Position numbers and translations under genes: made by a program
Assembly: GCF_038432375.1 (NCBI RefSeq)
Contig: NZ_JBCAUS010000006.1
Location: 124,001 to 188,000, forward strand
Direction: 5' to 3'
Length of the DNA stretch: 64,000 nucleotides
Source: Methanococcoides sp. LMO-2
Lineage (GTDB): Archaea; Halobacteriota; Methanosarcinia; Methanosarcinales; Methanosarcinaceae
Notes under the pieces: model-generated
Seen by the model: the letters and a program-made list of their open reading frames with translations, nothing else
The model's database searches: none
What the model was told of the DNA's origin: nothing
Shown here: piece after piece, positions 9,259 through 19,635 of the stretch
Layout: every line of letters begins with the position of its first letter
Numbering within the stretch: position 1 is the first letter of the stretch

Positions 9259-9786
9259 GCAGATAAAGAGTACAAAAAGATACTGATAGCTACCGACGGG
9301 TCTGAGAACGCACAGAAAGCTGCAATGTCGGGGGTGAAGATAGCAGCTTTGAGCGGTGCTAAGGTCATTGCCCTTTATGTTGTTGAGATGGAGACCGTAG
9401 GTGTTACTCCTGAAGCTGTCCACAGGGACTATGTAGCCTCAATGAAGCTGGCGGTCAGCGAACATATGACCAGAGAGCAATGGAGCGAGTTTGCCCGGGT
9501 TGCAGATGACATGTGGAAGACCGAGAGGCACAAGCATCTTGAAGAGAAAGGCAGTGCTGTTACATCCTATGTGGAAGAGCTTTGCAAAAAGATGGGTGCT
9601 GAGGTCGAGACCAGAATTGAGGAAGGCCATCCTGCAAACGTAATCCTTGATGTCGCAGAGAAAGAGAATGTGGACCTTCTGGTAATCGGCACACTAGGAA
9701 AGACCGCCGATGGCAGGTTCAGGTTTGGAAGTGTTGCAGAAAAGGTTATCAGGAACTCACCGACAGAACTTCTGGTCGTCAGGTAA
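9256..9786 (+). CDS. Universal stress protein, UspA family
   Basis: 176 residues, slightly long for a single Usp domain because of an extra helical stretch near 60-100 (EHMTREQWSEFARVADDMW). The N-terminus has the family strand ILIATDGSENAQKAA. The ATP-binding loop G-x2-G-x9-G-S is intact at G145, G148, G158, S159, so this is likely a nucleotide-binding Usp. Such proteins help cells through stress; the specific role here cannot be told. It is probably transcribed alone from a leaderless promoter. A 70-bp purine-rich gap separates it from convergent thiDN. Confidence 0.93.
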   Translation: MADKEYKKILIATDGSENAQKAAMSGVKIAALSGAKVIALYVVEMETVGVTPEAVHRDYVASMKLAVSEHMTREQWSEFARVADDMWKTERHKHLEEKGSAVTSYVEELCKKMGAEVETRIEEGHPANVILDVAEKENVDLLVIGTLGKTADGRFRFGSVAEKVIRNSPTELLVVR

Positions 9787-9855
9787 GATATATTCTGAAA
9801 ATTCTGAAGAAGAAAAAGAAGACAAAGGGAAAATTGGGAAAGGTTAGAGGAAACC

Positions 9856-11205
9856 TTACCCCTCAAGTACTGCAAGACGGTCTGAGATCTCAATGGCAAT
9901 GCTTGCAACCTCTATTGCATCCCTTCCAAGGACACGTACCATTGGTTCTTTACCCATGCCACCTGCATCGGATATTATAGCAGGGACCCGGCCATATGAA
10001 TCAATTGCATAGGTCACACCCCAGTCCATGGTGTGGGTGTGTTCAGGTTCTTCTGCGCGGCTAAAGGAAGACATTGTGAGTCCCATGTCCTCACAGATCG
10101 CCAGCACGTTCTGTGAATACTTTATGTTGACCGATGCACGAACTTCAGGATCGAACTCCATTGTCGCAAGCACGATCCTTGCGACATGGCTGCTTGCACC
10201 AAAGCCGACACATCCCACCACCTTTGGCCTTCCCTGAAGCCTGACGATCCTGCCGTTGACAGCAGCAACATCGGATACCCTCCTTGCGTGTGGAAGGGCC
10301 ATTGCTATGTTACAGCCGACCTCTGCCACAAGCCTGCTAAAGTTAGGGCTGTCCTCAAGCATCCCCACAGCTTCCTCGGTATTAGCAAGAACTTCATCCT
10401 TTGTTGCCATCATCTGCATATAGCCCATCTGGTTCACAGGGGACACGCCTTTGCCGACGTTCCTGCTAAACAGAATACCGTATTCGACGAATTCCTTTGC
10501 TGCTATGGCAGCGTCCACGATGGAATAGCCTCTTGCAAGATAAGCAGTAAGTGCTGAAGAATAAGTGCATCCTGAACCATGTGTGCCACCCTCAATGAAC
10601 CTGCCCGGGACCTCTGCAAAGAGATCACTTTCGGATTCATAGACAAGGTCCACAGCGTCAGAGTGACCTCCTGTGATCACCACGTTCTTTACACCAAGGG
10701 CAGCAATTGCCCTGGCAGCATCCTTAGCATCCTCATGTGAATTTATGGTGATCCCGGAAAGGACCTGCGCCTCACCAATATTTGGAGTGGTTGCATAGCT
10801 TACGGGCAGAAGTTCTTCTTTCAATACGGAAACAGCATCTTCATTCAGGAGTTCCCCTCCGGCCTCTGCGGCCATTACAGGGTCCACGATGATATGAAGA
10901 CCGTATTCCTTCACGCTTCTCGCTACCTGCCTGACGATGTCGGCAGATGAGAGCATTCCTGACTTTGCCCACCTGACATCCATATCAGTACAGACAGCAT
11001 CAACCTGGTCTGAGACGACCGAAGGTGGCAGTTCATATGCACTCTTTACACCGGTGGTGTTCTGTGAGGTTACAGAGGTTATGGCGCATGTGCCGTGCAC
11101 ATATAATGAACCAAAGGTCTTGATGTCAGCCTCGATACCTGCACCACCCCCGGAATCTGAACCGGCGATCGTCAATACAACTGGTGTTATGTCCATCTCG
11201 TCCAT
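9856..11205 (-). CDS. thiDN: Bifunctional HMP-P kinase / thiamine-phosphate synthase ThiDN
   Basis: About 449 residues from the preferred ATG at 11205, which has GAAGG upstream; in-frame ATGs at 11226 and 11235 are alternatives. The N-terminal ~265 residues are Thi[18 protein letters not shown] for substrate binding and [14 protein letters not shown] for the anion hole and catalytic cysteine. ThiD phosphorylates hydroxymethylpyrimidine phosphate. The C-terminal ~180 residues are ThiN, the archaeal replacement for ThiE, which joins the pyrimidine and thiazole phosphates to thiamine phosphate; visible features are [19 protein letters not shown] and NIKYSQNVL. thiL, the last step, is at 51-52 kb. 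A palindrome next to its TATA box may regulate it. Confidence 0.95.
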   Translation of the reverse strand: MDEMDITPVVLTIAGSDSGGGAGIEADIKTFGSLYVHGTCAITSVTSQNTTGVKSAYELPPSVVSDQVDAVCTDMDVRWAKSGMLSSADIVRQVARSVKEYGLHIIVDPVMAAEAGGELLNEDAVSVLKEELLPVSYATTPNIGEAQVLSGITINSHEDAKDAARAIAALGVKNVVITGGHSDAVDLVYESESDLFAEVPGRFIEGGTHGSGCTYSSALTAYLARGYSIVDAAIAAKEFVEYGILFSRNVGKGVSPVNQMGYMQMMATKDEVLANTEEAVGMLEDSPNFSRLVAEVGCNIAMALPHARRVSDVAAVNGRIVRLQGRPKVVGCVGFGASSHVARIVLATMEFDPEVRASVNIKYSQNVLAICEDMGLTMSSFSRAEEPEHTHTMDWGVTYAIDSYGRVPAIISDAGGMGKEPMVRVLGRDAIEVASIAIEISDRLAVLEG

Positions 11206-11313
11206 GTTACTGCCTTCTGTGATCATGAAACACAAGATTGGATTTGTTGAATAAAAAACAAGTGGTTACACGAGAAGAAATGCGACTAATTTTAAAGAAT
11301 TATATACACACTG

Positions 11314-11330
11314 ACCTGTCTTCGACAGGT
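11314..11330. promoter_or_regulatory. Perfect palindrome between divergent TATA boxes of thiDN and lsm
   Basis: ACCTGTC (11314-11320), spacer TTC, GACAGGT (11324-11330). On its left, TTATATAC (11300-11307) read on the minus strand is a suitable TATA box for thiDN. On its right, TTTATATAG (from 11330) suits lsm. A perfect 7-bp inverted repeat exactly between two promoters has the geometry of a repressor operator. A thiamine-responsive regulator is one possibility, but nothing in the window identifies the binder. Confidence 0.5.
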
Positions 11331-11441
11331 TTATATAGAGTATTTGCAACAATGGAGAATCAAATCAGGAACTAAAGCAATAACTAAAAGCTTATTAAGT
11401 TCGGGATCAACATAACTTATCTAAATCATATAATGCATTAG

Positions 11442-11672
<231 letters not shown>

Positions 11673-11786
11673 CCTATAAGAAGAATAGGTGCATCAGGGA
11701 TAAACCCACCAATATAATTACAGCTAACATCAGTTGAAATATACTGGAACATATTACATTAAACATTTACAAAAGGTGATTAAGAG

Positions 11787-11957
11787 ATGTCAAAAGGTAC
11801 TCCATCAATGGGTAAGAGGCAAAAACGCACACACGCAAAATGCAGACGCTGTGGAAGCGTTTCACTCAACATCCATACAAAACAGTGCACATCATGCGGT
11901 TTCGGAAAGACATCACGCATGAGAAGCTACCAGTGGCAGAGAAAGTGCAAATACTAA
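11787..11957 (+). CDS. rpl37e: 50S ribosomal protein L37e
   Basis: A 56-residue, strongly basic protein beginning [16 protein letters not shown], identical in style to archaeal/eukaryal L37e. A zinc ribbon is formed by C19-x2-C22 (CRRC) and C34-x2-C37 (CTSC). It ends [11 protein letters not shown] 11787 has a very good ribosome-binding site, GGTGAT, eight bases upstream. It lies 114 nt after lsm and 30 nt before purF, probably one operon. It belongs to the large subunit and binds rRNA. Confidence 0.97.
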   Translation: MSKGTPSMGKRQKRTHAKCRRCGSVSLNIHTKQCTSCGFGKTSRMRSYQWQRKCKY

Positions 11958-11987
11958 AAACAAACTAATTCTCAAAACGGAGTATAA

Positions 11988-13418
11988 ATGAAAGAAGAAT
12001 GCGGCGTTGTCGGCGTGTTGATGCATGATGCAGATGCAAAGGCTAAACCCGCTTCACTTCAAATATACTACTCCCTCTACGCTCTACAGCACAGGGGGCA
12101 GGAATCTACCGGAATAACGGTCAAATGTGGAGAGACCATCAAGTCCATCAAAGGCATGGGCCTTGTTCCGGAAGTATATTCCAAAGACGATCTTCTGAAG
12201 CTCAAAGGTAACATTGGCGTCGGACATGTCCGGTATTCCACTACCGGGGATTCTAAGATTGAGAATTGTCAGCCACTAATGGTCAAGTACAAGAGTGGTA
12301 ACGTTGCCATTGCACACAACGGAAATCTTGTGAACGGCCATGACCTTCGGGACGAACTGGAATCCGAAGGACGTATTTTCATAACTAATTCTGATACCGA
12401 GGTCATAGCACACCTTCTTGTCAAGGAACTGCTAAAACATGACCCCATCGAATCCATCAAAGCCGTGATGTCAAGGCTTAAGGGATCCTATTCACTTGCC
12501 CTTATGATCGATGACCGGCTTTTTGCTGCCAGGGATCCCCTTGGATTCAAACCATTATGCATAGGTGAGATCAGCGGCGGATATGTGGTCGCATCCGAGA
12601 GTGTGGCAATTGACACCCTCAACGGTGAGCTTGTAAGGGATGTAAAACCCGGAGAGGTCATCGAGATCACAGACAGTGGATTTGAAAGTTACCAGATGTT
12701 CAACGAAAAGAACGCTGCACACTGTGTTTTTGAATATATCTATTTTGCAAGACCTGATTCCATTATTGATGGTCAGCTTGTTTACAAGGTCCGTGAGAGG
12801 ATCGGCAGGGAGCTTGCAAAAGAGCATCCTGTGGAAGCTGATATTGTATCCCCTGTACCAGACTCCGGAATCACATCCGCGATCGGATATACCGAAGAGT
12901 CCGGTATCAATTACCAGGAAGGTCTGATGAAGAACCGTTATATCGGTCGTACATTCATTATTCCGGGCCAGGCAATGAGAGAAACAGCTGTACGTCTCAA
13001 GATGAACACCATTTCTGAGAACCTAAAGGACAAAAAGGTCATTCTTATCGACGACAGCATCGTACGCGGAACAACTTCCAAGCGTATCATTGAGATGGTA
13101 CGCAAAGCAGGTGCTAAAGAAGTACATGCAAGGATCGGAAGTCCTGCAATTATTGCACCATGCTACCTGGGAATCGATATGGCCACAAGGGAAGAACTTA
13201 TCGCTGCCAAAAAACCGATTGACAAGGTAAGGGAAGCGATAACAGCAGATTCACTTGGATACCTTAGCATAGACGGTCTTGTCAAAGCAATTGGTATTGA
13301 CAGGAGTGAACTCTGTCTTGGATGTCTCAATGAGCTTTATCCTGTAGAGATCCCCGGCGAAAAATGTCACCGCAAACAGCTCAGCCTCGATGAGTTCGGG
13401 GAAGAGGATCAATCCTGA
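11988..13418 (+). CDS. purF: Amidophosphoribosyltransferase PurF
   Basis: 476 residues. It transfers glutamine amide nitrogen to PRPP to make phosphoribosylamine, the first step of purine synthesis. The sequence begins MKEECGVVGV; the Ntn glutaminase nucleophile is C5, exposed after a four-residue propeptide is removed. The HVRYSTTG and GNL(V)N loops follow. The PRPP-binding motif VILIDDSIVRGTTSKR sits near residue 350. C-terminal cysteines (CLGC, KCHRKQL) match PurF types that carry a structural [4Fe-4S] cluster. ATG 11988 has GGAG upstream. The stop overlaps the end of the convergent PAP2 gene by 10 nt. Confidence 0.96.
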   Translation: MKEECGVVGVLMHDADAKAKPASLQIYYSLYALQHRGQESTGITVKCGETIKSIKGMGLVPEVYSKDDLLKLKGNIGVGHVRYSTTGDSKIENCQPLMVKYKSGNVAIAHNGNLVNGHDLRDELESEGRIFITNSDTEVIAHLLVKELLKHDPIESIKAVMSRLKGSYSLALMIDDRLFAARDPLGFKPLCIGEISGGYVVASESVAIDTLNGELVRDVKPGEVIEITDSGFESYQMFNEKNAAHCVFEYIYFARPDSIIDGQLVYKVRERIGRELAKEHPVEADIVSPVPDSGITSAIGYTEESGINYQEGLMKNRYIGRTFIIPGQAMRETAVRLKMNTISENLKDKKVILIDDSIVRGTTSKRIIEMVRKAGAKEVHARIGSPAIIAPCYLGIDMATREELIAAKKPIDKVREAITADSLGYLSIDGLVKAIGIDRSELCLGCLNELYPVEIPGEKCHRKQLSLDEFGEEDQS

Positions 13419-13927
13419 TCCGCTCTTTTTTCCATATACATATTTACAGCAGATCCTATCCTGATCCACATATATCCCATAACAATACCAAGCACAGCTC
13501 CTGCCATCACATCAGAGGGATAATGAACTCCAGCAAATACACGGCTGACAGCCATCAGCAGAGCACCTGCCCATAAAAGAGGACTGTACTTCCCTGCCTT
13601 TGAGTTCAGGAACATGGCCGTTGCAAATGCCAGTGCAGAATGGGTGCTCGGAAAAGAATATCCCGTTGCTTCCAACACAAAGCGAAATCCTCCAGGTCTT
13701 GGAACCATCAGGACCGATTTCAAAAAAGTAGACGTCAGCCATACAGATATTCCCATCATACCAAAATATATAGCAGTTCTCCTCGAGCCAGAGAGGAAAA
13801 GATAAGCTCCTATCAATATCCACAAAGGACCCTCACCTATCACAGAAAGGAACACCATAAGAGGATCCAGTGCCGGAAAAGAGTTCAGGATCTGAACGAT
13901 CTGAAGCTCCAGGGATGAGAACGACAT
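13409..13927 (-). CDS. PAP2-family membrane phosphatase
   Basis: 172 residues from the ATG at 13927. The frame is open further upstream, but those codons overlap the divergent hydantoinase gene and do not look like a PAP2 N-terminus. The three phosphatase motifs are present: KSVLMVPRP, YSFPSTHS and SRVFAGVHYPSD. There are five or six hydrophobic spans, so it is an integral membrane protein. PAP2 enzymes remove phosphate from lipid phosphates such as isoprenyl pyrophosphates; the exact substrate is unknown. It ends inside the tail of convergent purF and diverges from the hydantoinase gene across 55 bp. Confidence 0.9.
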   Translation of the reverse strand: MSFSSLELQIVQILNSFPALDPLMVFLSVIGEGPLWILIGAYLFLSGSRRTAIYFGMMGISVWLTSTFLKSVLMVPRPGGFRFVLEATGYSFPSTHSALAFATAMFLNSKAGKYSPLLWAGALLMAVSRVFAGVHYPSDVMAGAVLGIVMGYMWIRIGSAVNMYMEKRADQD

Positions 13928-13982
13928 AAATAATTGTAGGAACTGTATATGATAAACATTTTTGCAATAGAGGTTCCCAATA

Positions 13983-16900
13983 ATGTCCGAAAGTAAAAAA
14001 TGGCAGTTCTGGATCGACAGAGGAGGCACGTTCACCGATGTTGTTGCCAGGAGACCGGACGGAAGCATTCTCACGCACAAACTGCTCTCAGAAAACCCTG
14101 AGCACTATGAAGATGCGGCCATACAGGGCATACGCCAGCTACTCGGACTTTCAAAGGACGATAGACTGCCCACTGAAGAGATCGAGTGCATCAAGATGGG
14201 AACCACCGTGGGCACCAATGCGCTTCTGGAAAGGAAAGGTGAAAGGTCTGGACTTGTTATCACAAAGGGTTTCAGGGATGCACTGCGGATCGGTTACCAG
14301 AACAGGCCGGAGATCTTCGCACTGGACATCGAACTTCCCGGAGTACTCTATGAACAGGTCATCGAGGTGGATCAACGGTTCAGCTCAAAAGGAGAAGAAC
14401 TGGTTCCTGTTGATGAAGAAAAGACCAGAAGAGAACTCGAGTCCATTTATTCCAGCGGCATACGCTCCCTTGCAGTTGTACTCATGCACTCATACCACTA
14501 CCCTGACCATGAACTGCTCATTGAGAAAATAGCAAAGGACATCGGTTTTGAGCACATCTCACTTTCCCACAAAGTAAGCCCGCTGATAAAGATCGTCGGT
14601 CGCGGGGAAACAACAATGGTAGACACCTACCTCTCACCCGTACTGCAGAGATATGTGAACAGGATACTTGCTGCCCTGCATACCGATGAGTGCAATACAC
14701 GATTGCTGTTCATGCAGTCAAATGGAGGACTTACTGATGCGATGTCGTTCAGGGGAAAGGACAGCATCCTCTCGGGCCCTGCAGGAGGCATCGTGGGCGC
14801 TGCCAGGGTCTCGGAAATGGCAGGTTTCCATAAGATCATCGGCTTCGACATGGGAGGAACATCAACCGATGTCGCACATTATGACGGGGAATACGAACGT
14901 TCCTTTGAGAACGAGGTCGCAGGGATACACCTCTGCTCCCCGATGATGAACATACACACCGTTGCAGCCGGAGGAGGGTCCATATTACATTTTGACGAAG
15001 GACGATACCAAGTAGGACCAGATTCAGCAGGTTCTGATCCCGGACCCTCATGCTACAGGAAAGGAGGTCCGCTTACGGTCACGGACTGCAATGTGATGCT
15101 CTCAAAGGTCATTCCGGAGTTCTTCCCTGCCGTATTCGGAAAAATCGGAACACTTCCACTGGATGCAGAGGTTGTACGCTCCCGTTTTGCCGTACTTGCA
15201 GGTCGAATATCTGAAGATACCGGAGAGGATACAACTCCTGAGCAGGTCGCTGAAGGCTTCCTGACAGTTGCTGTGGAGAACATGGCGAATGCAATCAAAA
15301 GGATCTCAACCCAGAGAGGATACGACCTGAAGGATTACACATTGTGCTGTTTCGGAGGTGCCGGTGCACAGCATGCATGCCTTGTTGCAGATTCCCTGGG
15401 AATGTCGCGGGTTTTCATTCACCCCTATGCCGGAGTATTATCAGCCTATGGAATGGGACTTGCAGACCAGAGAATGATCCTTGAAAGGTCTGTGGAGGAA
15501 GAACTTAATGACAATACCATCCGAGATATCCGGAAGTTGTTCGAAGAACTGGGACTTGAAGGCATCCCTGCCATGAAAGAGCAGGGAATTGCAGAAGAGG
15601 AAGTTGTGCTCGAACGTAAGCTCCATGTGAGATACGGCGGTACTGACACCTCCCTTGAGATCGATTTCGGGAATGTTGAAAACATAAGGGAAAGTTTCAG
15701 GGAAGATCACAGGAAGCAGTTCGGCTTTGTGATAGAAGACAGGAAGCTTGTAGTATCCAATATAACACTGGAATTTATAGGACTGAATGAGATCCCGGAA
15801 GAGATCATAAATAATGCAGTTGCAGCAGGTGAATGCTCCCGCGAGACCACCGTTGAGATGTACACGTGCGGGGAATTCCACCAGACTCCTGTTTTCATCA
15901 GGAAATGCCTGAAACCCGGACATGTGGTGAGAGGACCTGCGCTTATCATTGAGGACACCACGACCATTGTTGTGGAACCAGAGTGGAAGGCTGAGATCAC
16001 GCCCCTGGACCACATTGTACTTACACGCACAGAACCCCAGGCAGAACGTATTGCCATAGGAACCGATGCTGACCCGGTGATGCTGGAAGTTTTCAACAAC
16101 CGATTCATGTCCGTTGCCGAGCAGATGGGATACCGCCTTCAGAACACCGCCCATTCGGTCAACATCAAGGAACGCCTGGACTTCTCCTGTGCCATCTTCG
16201 ACAATGAAGGCAACCTAATAGCCAACGCCCCCCACATCCCGGTCCATCTGGGTTCCATGGAGGAAGCTGTCAAGGCAACCATCCAGTCAGCGAACGGCAA
16301 CATGAGACCAGGGGATGCCTGGATGCTAAACTCACCGTATGCAGGAGGCACACACCTTCCTGACATCACAGTCATATCACCTGTTTTCTGCGGAACAGGA
16401 GAAGTGCAGTTCTACGTGGCATCCCGTGGTCATCATGCGGACATCGGAGGAGTGACACCCGGCTCCATGCCCCCCGGAAGCACGACGATATATGAGGAAG
16501 GGATCCTGATCGAGAATTTCAAACTGATGGATGAAGGAGAGTTCCGGGAAACAGAGGTTCTAGAGCTGCTGGGATCCGGCAAGCATCCCTCACGCAACCC
16601 CCTGCAGAACATAGCTGACCTCAAGGCACAGGCCGCCGCCAATGAGAAAGGAATACAGCAGCTTGAGAAGATGGTGGACAAATACTCACTGGAAACCGTC
16701 AGCTCATACATGCAACATGTGCAGGACAACGCCGAGGAAGCGGTCAGAAGGGTCATCGAAGTGCTGCATGACGGAAGATTCACATACACCCTTGATGACG
16801 GCAGCCATATCTCTGTGAACATTGCAATCGACCATGAAAAACGCTCAGCAAGGATCGACCTTACCGGCACCTCACCACAGCAGGAAAGCAATTTCAACGC

Positions 16901-17597
16901 ACCTTCCTCCATCTGCAGGGCTGCTGTGCTCTATGTTTTCCGCACCCTGGTAAAGGAGAACATCCCGCTCAACGCAGGTTGCATGAAACCACTTGAGATC
17001 ATCATACCGCAAGGGTGCCTTTTGAATCCCACATTCCCTGCTGCAGTGGTGGCAGGAAATGTCGAAACATCACAATATATCGTTGATTCGCTCTATGCTG
17101 CTTTAGGAATAATGGCAGCATCCCAGGGGACAATGAACAATTTCACATTCGGAAATCACGAATATCAATACTATGAGACCATCTGCGGAGGTTCCGGTGC
17201 GGGGAATGGCTTTAACGGGACCGATTCTGTGCAGACCCACATGACCAATTCACGGATAACCGACCCCGAGGTGCTTGAACTGCGTTTTCCGGTACTTCTC
17301 GAGGAGTTCTCGATCCGAAAGGGAAGCGGAGGCAGGGGTCGATATAGTGGTGGCGATGGTGTTGTCCGCAAAGTACGGTTCCTTGAAAAGATGAAGGCTG
17401 CGATCCTTTCATCACACAGGAAGTACGCTCCCTTCGGAATGAATGGAGCTGAGGGCGGAAAATGTGGCAGGAATGTCGTGATAAGGAAAAGCGGAGAGAT
17501 CGAGGAGATCGAAGGTACTGCTCAGGTCGATATGAATGAAGGGGATGTCTTTGTGATAGAAACGCCTGGAGGCGGTGGGTTCGGGAAAGCTGAATGA
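13983..17597 (+). CDS. Fused hydantoinase A/B, 5-oxoprolinase type
   Basis: 1204 residues containing both halves of the ATP-dependent hydantoinase/oxoprolinase family in one chain. Residues ~5-680 are HyuA-like, with two actin-fold phosphate motifs: DRGGTFTD at 12-19 and FDMGGTSTD near 288. Residues ~690-1200 are HyuB-like, starting around [22 protein letters not shown] and ending ETPGGGGFG. Family members hydrolyse 5-oxoproline or hydantoins using ATP; this single-chain layout is that of eukaryotic and some bacterial 5-oxoprolinases, while many prokaryotes keep the halves separate. The substrate is not proven. It stands alone, with AAA ATPase convergent 27 nt downstream. Base usage resembles its neighbours. 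Confidence 0.92.
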   Translation: MSESKKWQFWIDRGGTFTDVVARRPDGSILTHKLLSENPEHYEDAAIQGIRQLLGLSKDDRLPTEEIECIKMGTTVGTNALLERKGERSGLVITKGFRDALRIGYQNRPEIFALDIELPGVLYEQVIEVDQRFSSKGEELVPVDEEKTRRELESIYSSGIRSLAVVLMHSYHYPDHELLIEKIAKDIGFEHISLSHKVSPLIKIVGRGETTMVDTYLSPVLQRYVNRILAALHTDECNTRLLFMQSNGGLTDAMSFRGKDSILSGPAGGIVGAARVSEMAGFHKIIGFDMGGTSTDVAHYDGEYERSFENEVAGIHLCSPMMNIHTVAAGGGSILHFDEGRYQVGPDSAGSDPGPSCYRKGGPLTVTDCNVMLSKVIPEFFPAVFGKIGTLPLDAEVVRSRFAVLAGRISEDTGEDTTPEQVAEGFLTVAVENMANAIKRISTQRGYDLKDYTLCCFGGAGAQHACLVADSLGMSRVFIHPYAGVLSAYGMGLADQRMILERSVEEELNDNTIRDIRKLFEELGLEGIPAMKEQGIAEEEVVLERKLHVRYGGTDTSLEIDFGNVENIRESFREDHRKQFGFVIEDRKLVVSNITLEFIGLNEIPEEIINNAVAAGECSRETTVEMYTCGEFHQTPVFIRKCLKPGHVVRGPALIIEDTTTIVVEPEWKAEITPLDHIVLTRTEPQAERIAIGTDADPVMLEVFNNRFMSVAEQMGYRLQNTAHSVNIKERLDFSCAIFDNEGNLIANAPHIPVHLGSMEEAVKATIQSANGNMRPGDAWMLNSPYAGGTHLPDITVISPVFCGTGEVQFYVASRGHHADIGGVTPGSMPPGSTTIYEEGILIENFKLMDEGEFRETEVLELLGSGKHPSRNPLQNIADLKAQAAANEKGIQQLEKMVDKYSLETVSSYMQHVQDNAEEAVRRVIEVLHDGRFTYTLDDGSHISVNIAIDHEKRSARIDLTGTSPQQESNFNAPSSICRAAVLYVFRTLVKENIPLNAGCMKPLEIIIPQGCLLNPTFPAAVVAGNVETSQYIVDSLYAALGIMAASQGTMNNFTFGNHEYQYYETICGGSGAGNGFNGTDSVQTHMTNSRITDPEVLELRFPVLLEEFSIRKGSGGRGRYSGGDGVVRKVRFLEKMKAAILSSHRKYAPFGMNGAEGGKCGRNVVIRKSGEIEEIEGTAQVDMNEGDVFVIETPGGGGFGKAE

Positions 17598-17624
17598 GAT
17601 CACAAATAAAGAGTAAAGAAGTGT

Positions 17625-18347
17625 TCAGCGGAAAAGTTCCCTGAAATACCGTTCCCTTGCATTGAGGAAATCCTTTGTGATATTGTAATGGTCTGTGTCC
17701 TCATACTCAACTTCGGTTATGCGATCGCCATCAAAGTCGAGTATCCGGAAATTCGGATAGCCCAGGAGTATGGGAGAATGTGTGGCAATTATGAACTGTG
17801 CCCTTCCACTTGATTCCATGTCGTGGATTATCTTCAGCAGGGACAACTGCCTCAACGGAGAGAGGGCAGCCTCTGGTTCATCAAGAAGATACAGACCGTT
17901 CCTGAAACGGTTATTGAAAAGGGATAGGAATGACTCTCCATGGGACTGCTCATGAAGGGATTTGCCACCATAGGCATCATAGGCCCTGCCGTCAATTTTC
18001 TGGAGTTCATCGATGTGGGATGCGAAATCGTAGAATGTTTCCGACCTAAGGAAAAAACCCTCCGTGACCTTTGGCATCCATGAGAATCGGAGATTTTCAC
18101 CAAAAACAGACCCTGACCTGTGGACGTCATACAGGTTATTGCGACTCCCACCTGCAGTATTGAAACCTGCCTGATGCGCTATGGCTTCCAGCATGGTAGA
18201 TTTTCCTGAGCCGTTCTCACCCACAAAGAAGGTTACGTTGCCTGTAAGTTCGAGCTCCCGGAAGTTCCTGATAACAGGAATGGTAAAAGGATAGCTGCTG
18301 CTATCTGTTTCTGTTGAGTCCCTCAGTGAGATCGTTCTTAAGAACAT
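17625..18347 (-). CDS. ABC/SMC-like AAA ATPase
   Basis: 240 residues. Walker A is GENGSGKST at 43-51. A signature-like SHGESFLSLF is followed by the Walker B strand GLYLLDEPEAALSP, and the switch region reads IIATHSPILL. This is the head of a stand-alone ABC-type ATPase (the AAA_21/OLD-like group) without coiled-coil or nuclease domain. Its function is not known. It starts 12 nt after the dinB stop on the same strand, so the two are very likely co-transcribed, which hints at a DNA-related role, but this is only context. Confidence 0.85.
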   Translation of the reverse strand: MFLRTISLRDSTETDSSSYPFTIPVIRNFRELELTGNVTFFVGENGSGKSTMLEAIAHQAGFNTAGGSRNNLYDVHRSGSVFGENLRFSWMPKVTEGFFLRSETFYDFASHIDELQKIDGRAYDAYGGKSLHEQSHGESFLSLFNNRFRNGLYLLDEPEAALSPLRQLSLLKIIHDMESSGRAQFIIATHSPILLGYPNFRILDFDGDRITEVEYEDTDHYNITKDFLNARERYFRELFR

Positions 18348-18359
18348 AATGAATACACC

Positions 18360-19454
18360 TCAGAAGAACTCCGCCAGCGTTTTCTGTCCCTTGCTTTCCT
18401 GAAGGCTACCCACACGCACACCGATACGCCTGAAATTAAGCGTGCTGTTATCCAGCAGCTCGCCCATTATCTGGTAAGATATCTCACGAAGCATTGATTT
18501 GTCTGCAACCGGGTGATTCAGTGTGTGGCTTTTAGTTACGGTCTTGAAGTTCGAATGAATGACAGTTACCGTAACAGACCGAAATGATACACTTCGGGAC
18601 TGCACCTTTGAGAACACATCATCTATGAGCTCGTCAAGCAGGGATAGCACAAGATCGCTCTTGCGGGTATCATGGGTCAGCGAGGCCATCCTGCCTATCT
18701 GGTCAGAGCTGGTCTTCTCCTTTACCGGACTGTCATCGATACCCGATGCAGCCATCTTGAGCCACGTACCACGGGTCTTTCCGAAAGCCCCGATGAGTTC
18801 CTGCACATCACGCCCTGCAAGCTGGCTCACGGTCTCAATGCCCATCTCTGCCAGCTTATCTTCGGTGACATTGCCTATGCCCCAGAGCTTTGAGACCGGC
18901 ATCTCGTTCAGGAAATCCCCTACATCCCCTTCCCGGATAAGAGTGATACCATCCGGTTTCTGCCGGGAGGATGCCATCTTGGCAATTATCTTGTTGGGAC
19001 CGATACCCACCGAGCAGGTAAGGCCCTCCATCTCCTTTACATCCGCTTTGATACGCTCTGCGATCTGCTTTGCCCTGTCAAAGTCACCACCTGCCCCATC
19101 GGTGATCTCTATGAAAGCCTCATCGATACTTATCTTCTCGAAAAGCTCGCCATCACCATCGGCGTATGATCTCAGGATCTCCATGATCCGGTTTGAGACC
19201 TCGGTATAGAACTCTTTCCTGACCGGTAGGTACACAGCATCCGGCTTGATGGACTTCGCAAGCCTGCAGGGCATGGCCGAATGAATACCTGCATCCCTTG
19301 CAATGTAGTTGCAGGTGCTTACCGCCCCTCCTTCCTCACCTCTGTTGGAATACATGCACACTACAACCGCCTTGTCCTTAATTGAAGGATCTTCACGCTC
19401 TTCTATGGCGGCATAAAAGTAGTCCATATCGACATGGAGGATTATTCGGGACAT
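18360..19454 (-). CDS. dinB: DNA polymerase IV (Y-family translesion polymerase)
   Basis: 364 residues, the Dpo4/DinB length. Catalytic motifs: DMDYFYAAIEE at the N-terminus and SIDEAFIEI near 110; the thumb has helix-hairpin-helix elements (LWGIGNVTEDKLAEMGI). The C-terminus is a clear PCNA-interacting peptide, QKTLAEFF, at the last eight residues, so it is recruited by the sliding clamp. It copies past damaged bases with low fidelity. It is upstream of and probably co-transcribed with the AAA ATPase. A TATA-like TACTTAAAA near 19485 would give an almost leaderless mRNA. Confidence 0.95.
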   Translation of the reverse strand: MSRIILHVDMDYFYAAIEEREDPSIKDKAVVVCMYSNRGEEGGAVSTCNYIARDAGIHSAMPCRLAKSIKPDAVYLPVRKEFYTEVSNRIMEILRSYADGDGELFEKISIDEAFIEITDGAGGDFDRAKQIAERIKADVKEMEGLTCSVGIGPNKIIAKMASSRQKPDGITLIREGDVGDFLNEMPVSKLWGIGNVTEDKLAEMGIETVSQLAGRDVQELIGAFGKTRGTWLKMAASGIDDSPVKEKTSSDQIGRMASLTHDTRKSDLVLSLLDELIDDVFSKVQSRSVSFRSVTVTVIHSNFKTVTKSHTLNHPVADKSMLREISYQIMGELLDNSTLNFRRIGVRVGSLQESKGQKTLAEFF

Positions 19455-19530
19455 TGTAAAGAGTGAATATGGAGGAAGTTGGTTTTAAGTATTTGGCAAG
19501 TGGAGTGAAAGTGAGGAGTAAAAGGAAACT

Positions 19531-19604
19531 CAACCCAATAGATGAGAACTTCCATGAACCTGAAATGCTCATGGAAAGTCTCATGAATTGTCATTATTGG
19601 GTCA
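19531..19604 (-). repeat. Compound inverted repeat in the gap upstream of dinB
   Basis: Three nested pairings: ACCCAATA (19533-19540) with TATTGGGT (19595-19602); ATGAGA (19542-19547) with TCTCAT (19579-19584); TTCCATGA (19550-19557) with TCATGGAA (19569-19576), around an 11-nt apical loop. That is 22 base pairs in one long stem with a 2x2 internal loop and an asymmetric bulge. It lies 31 nt after the stop of the minus-strand gene at 19636 and before the dinB promoter. It could be a terminator/3' UTR structure or a small mobile repeat. Confidence 0.6.
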
Positions 19605-19635
19605 ACAGTGAATTGTGCTGAACAGCATTCAACCG

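Noticed and set aside
13928-14080. Longer N-terminus of the PAP2 protein
   Set aside because: The extra codons overlap the divergent hydantoinase gene and its promoter gap and do not resemble a PAP2 start.
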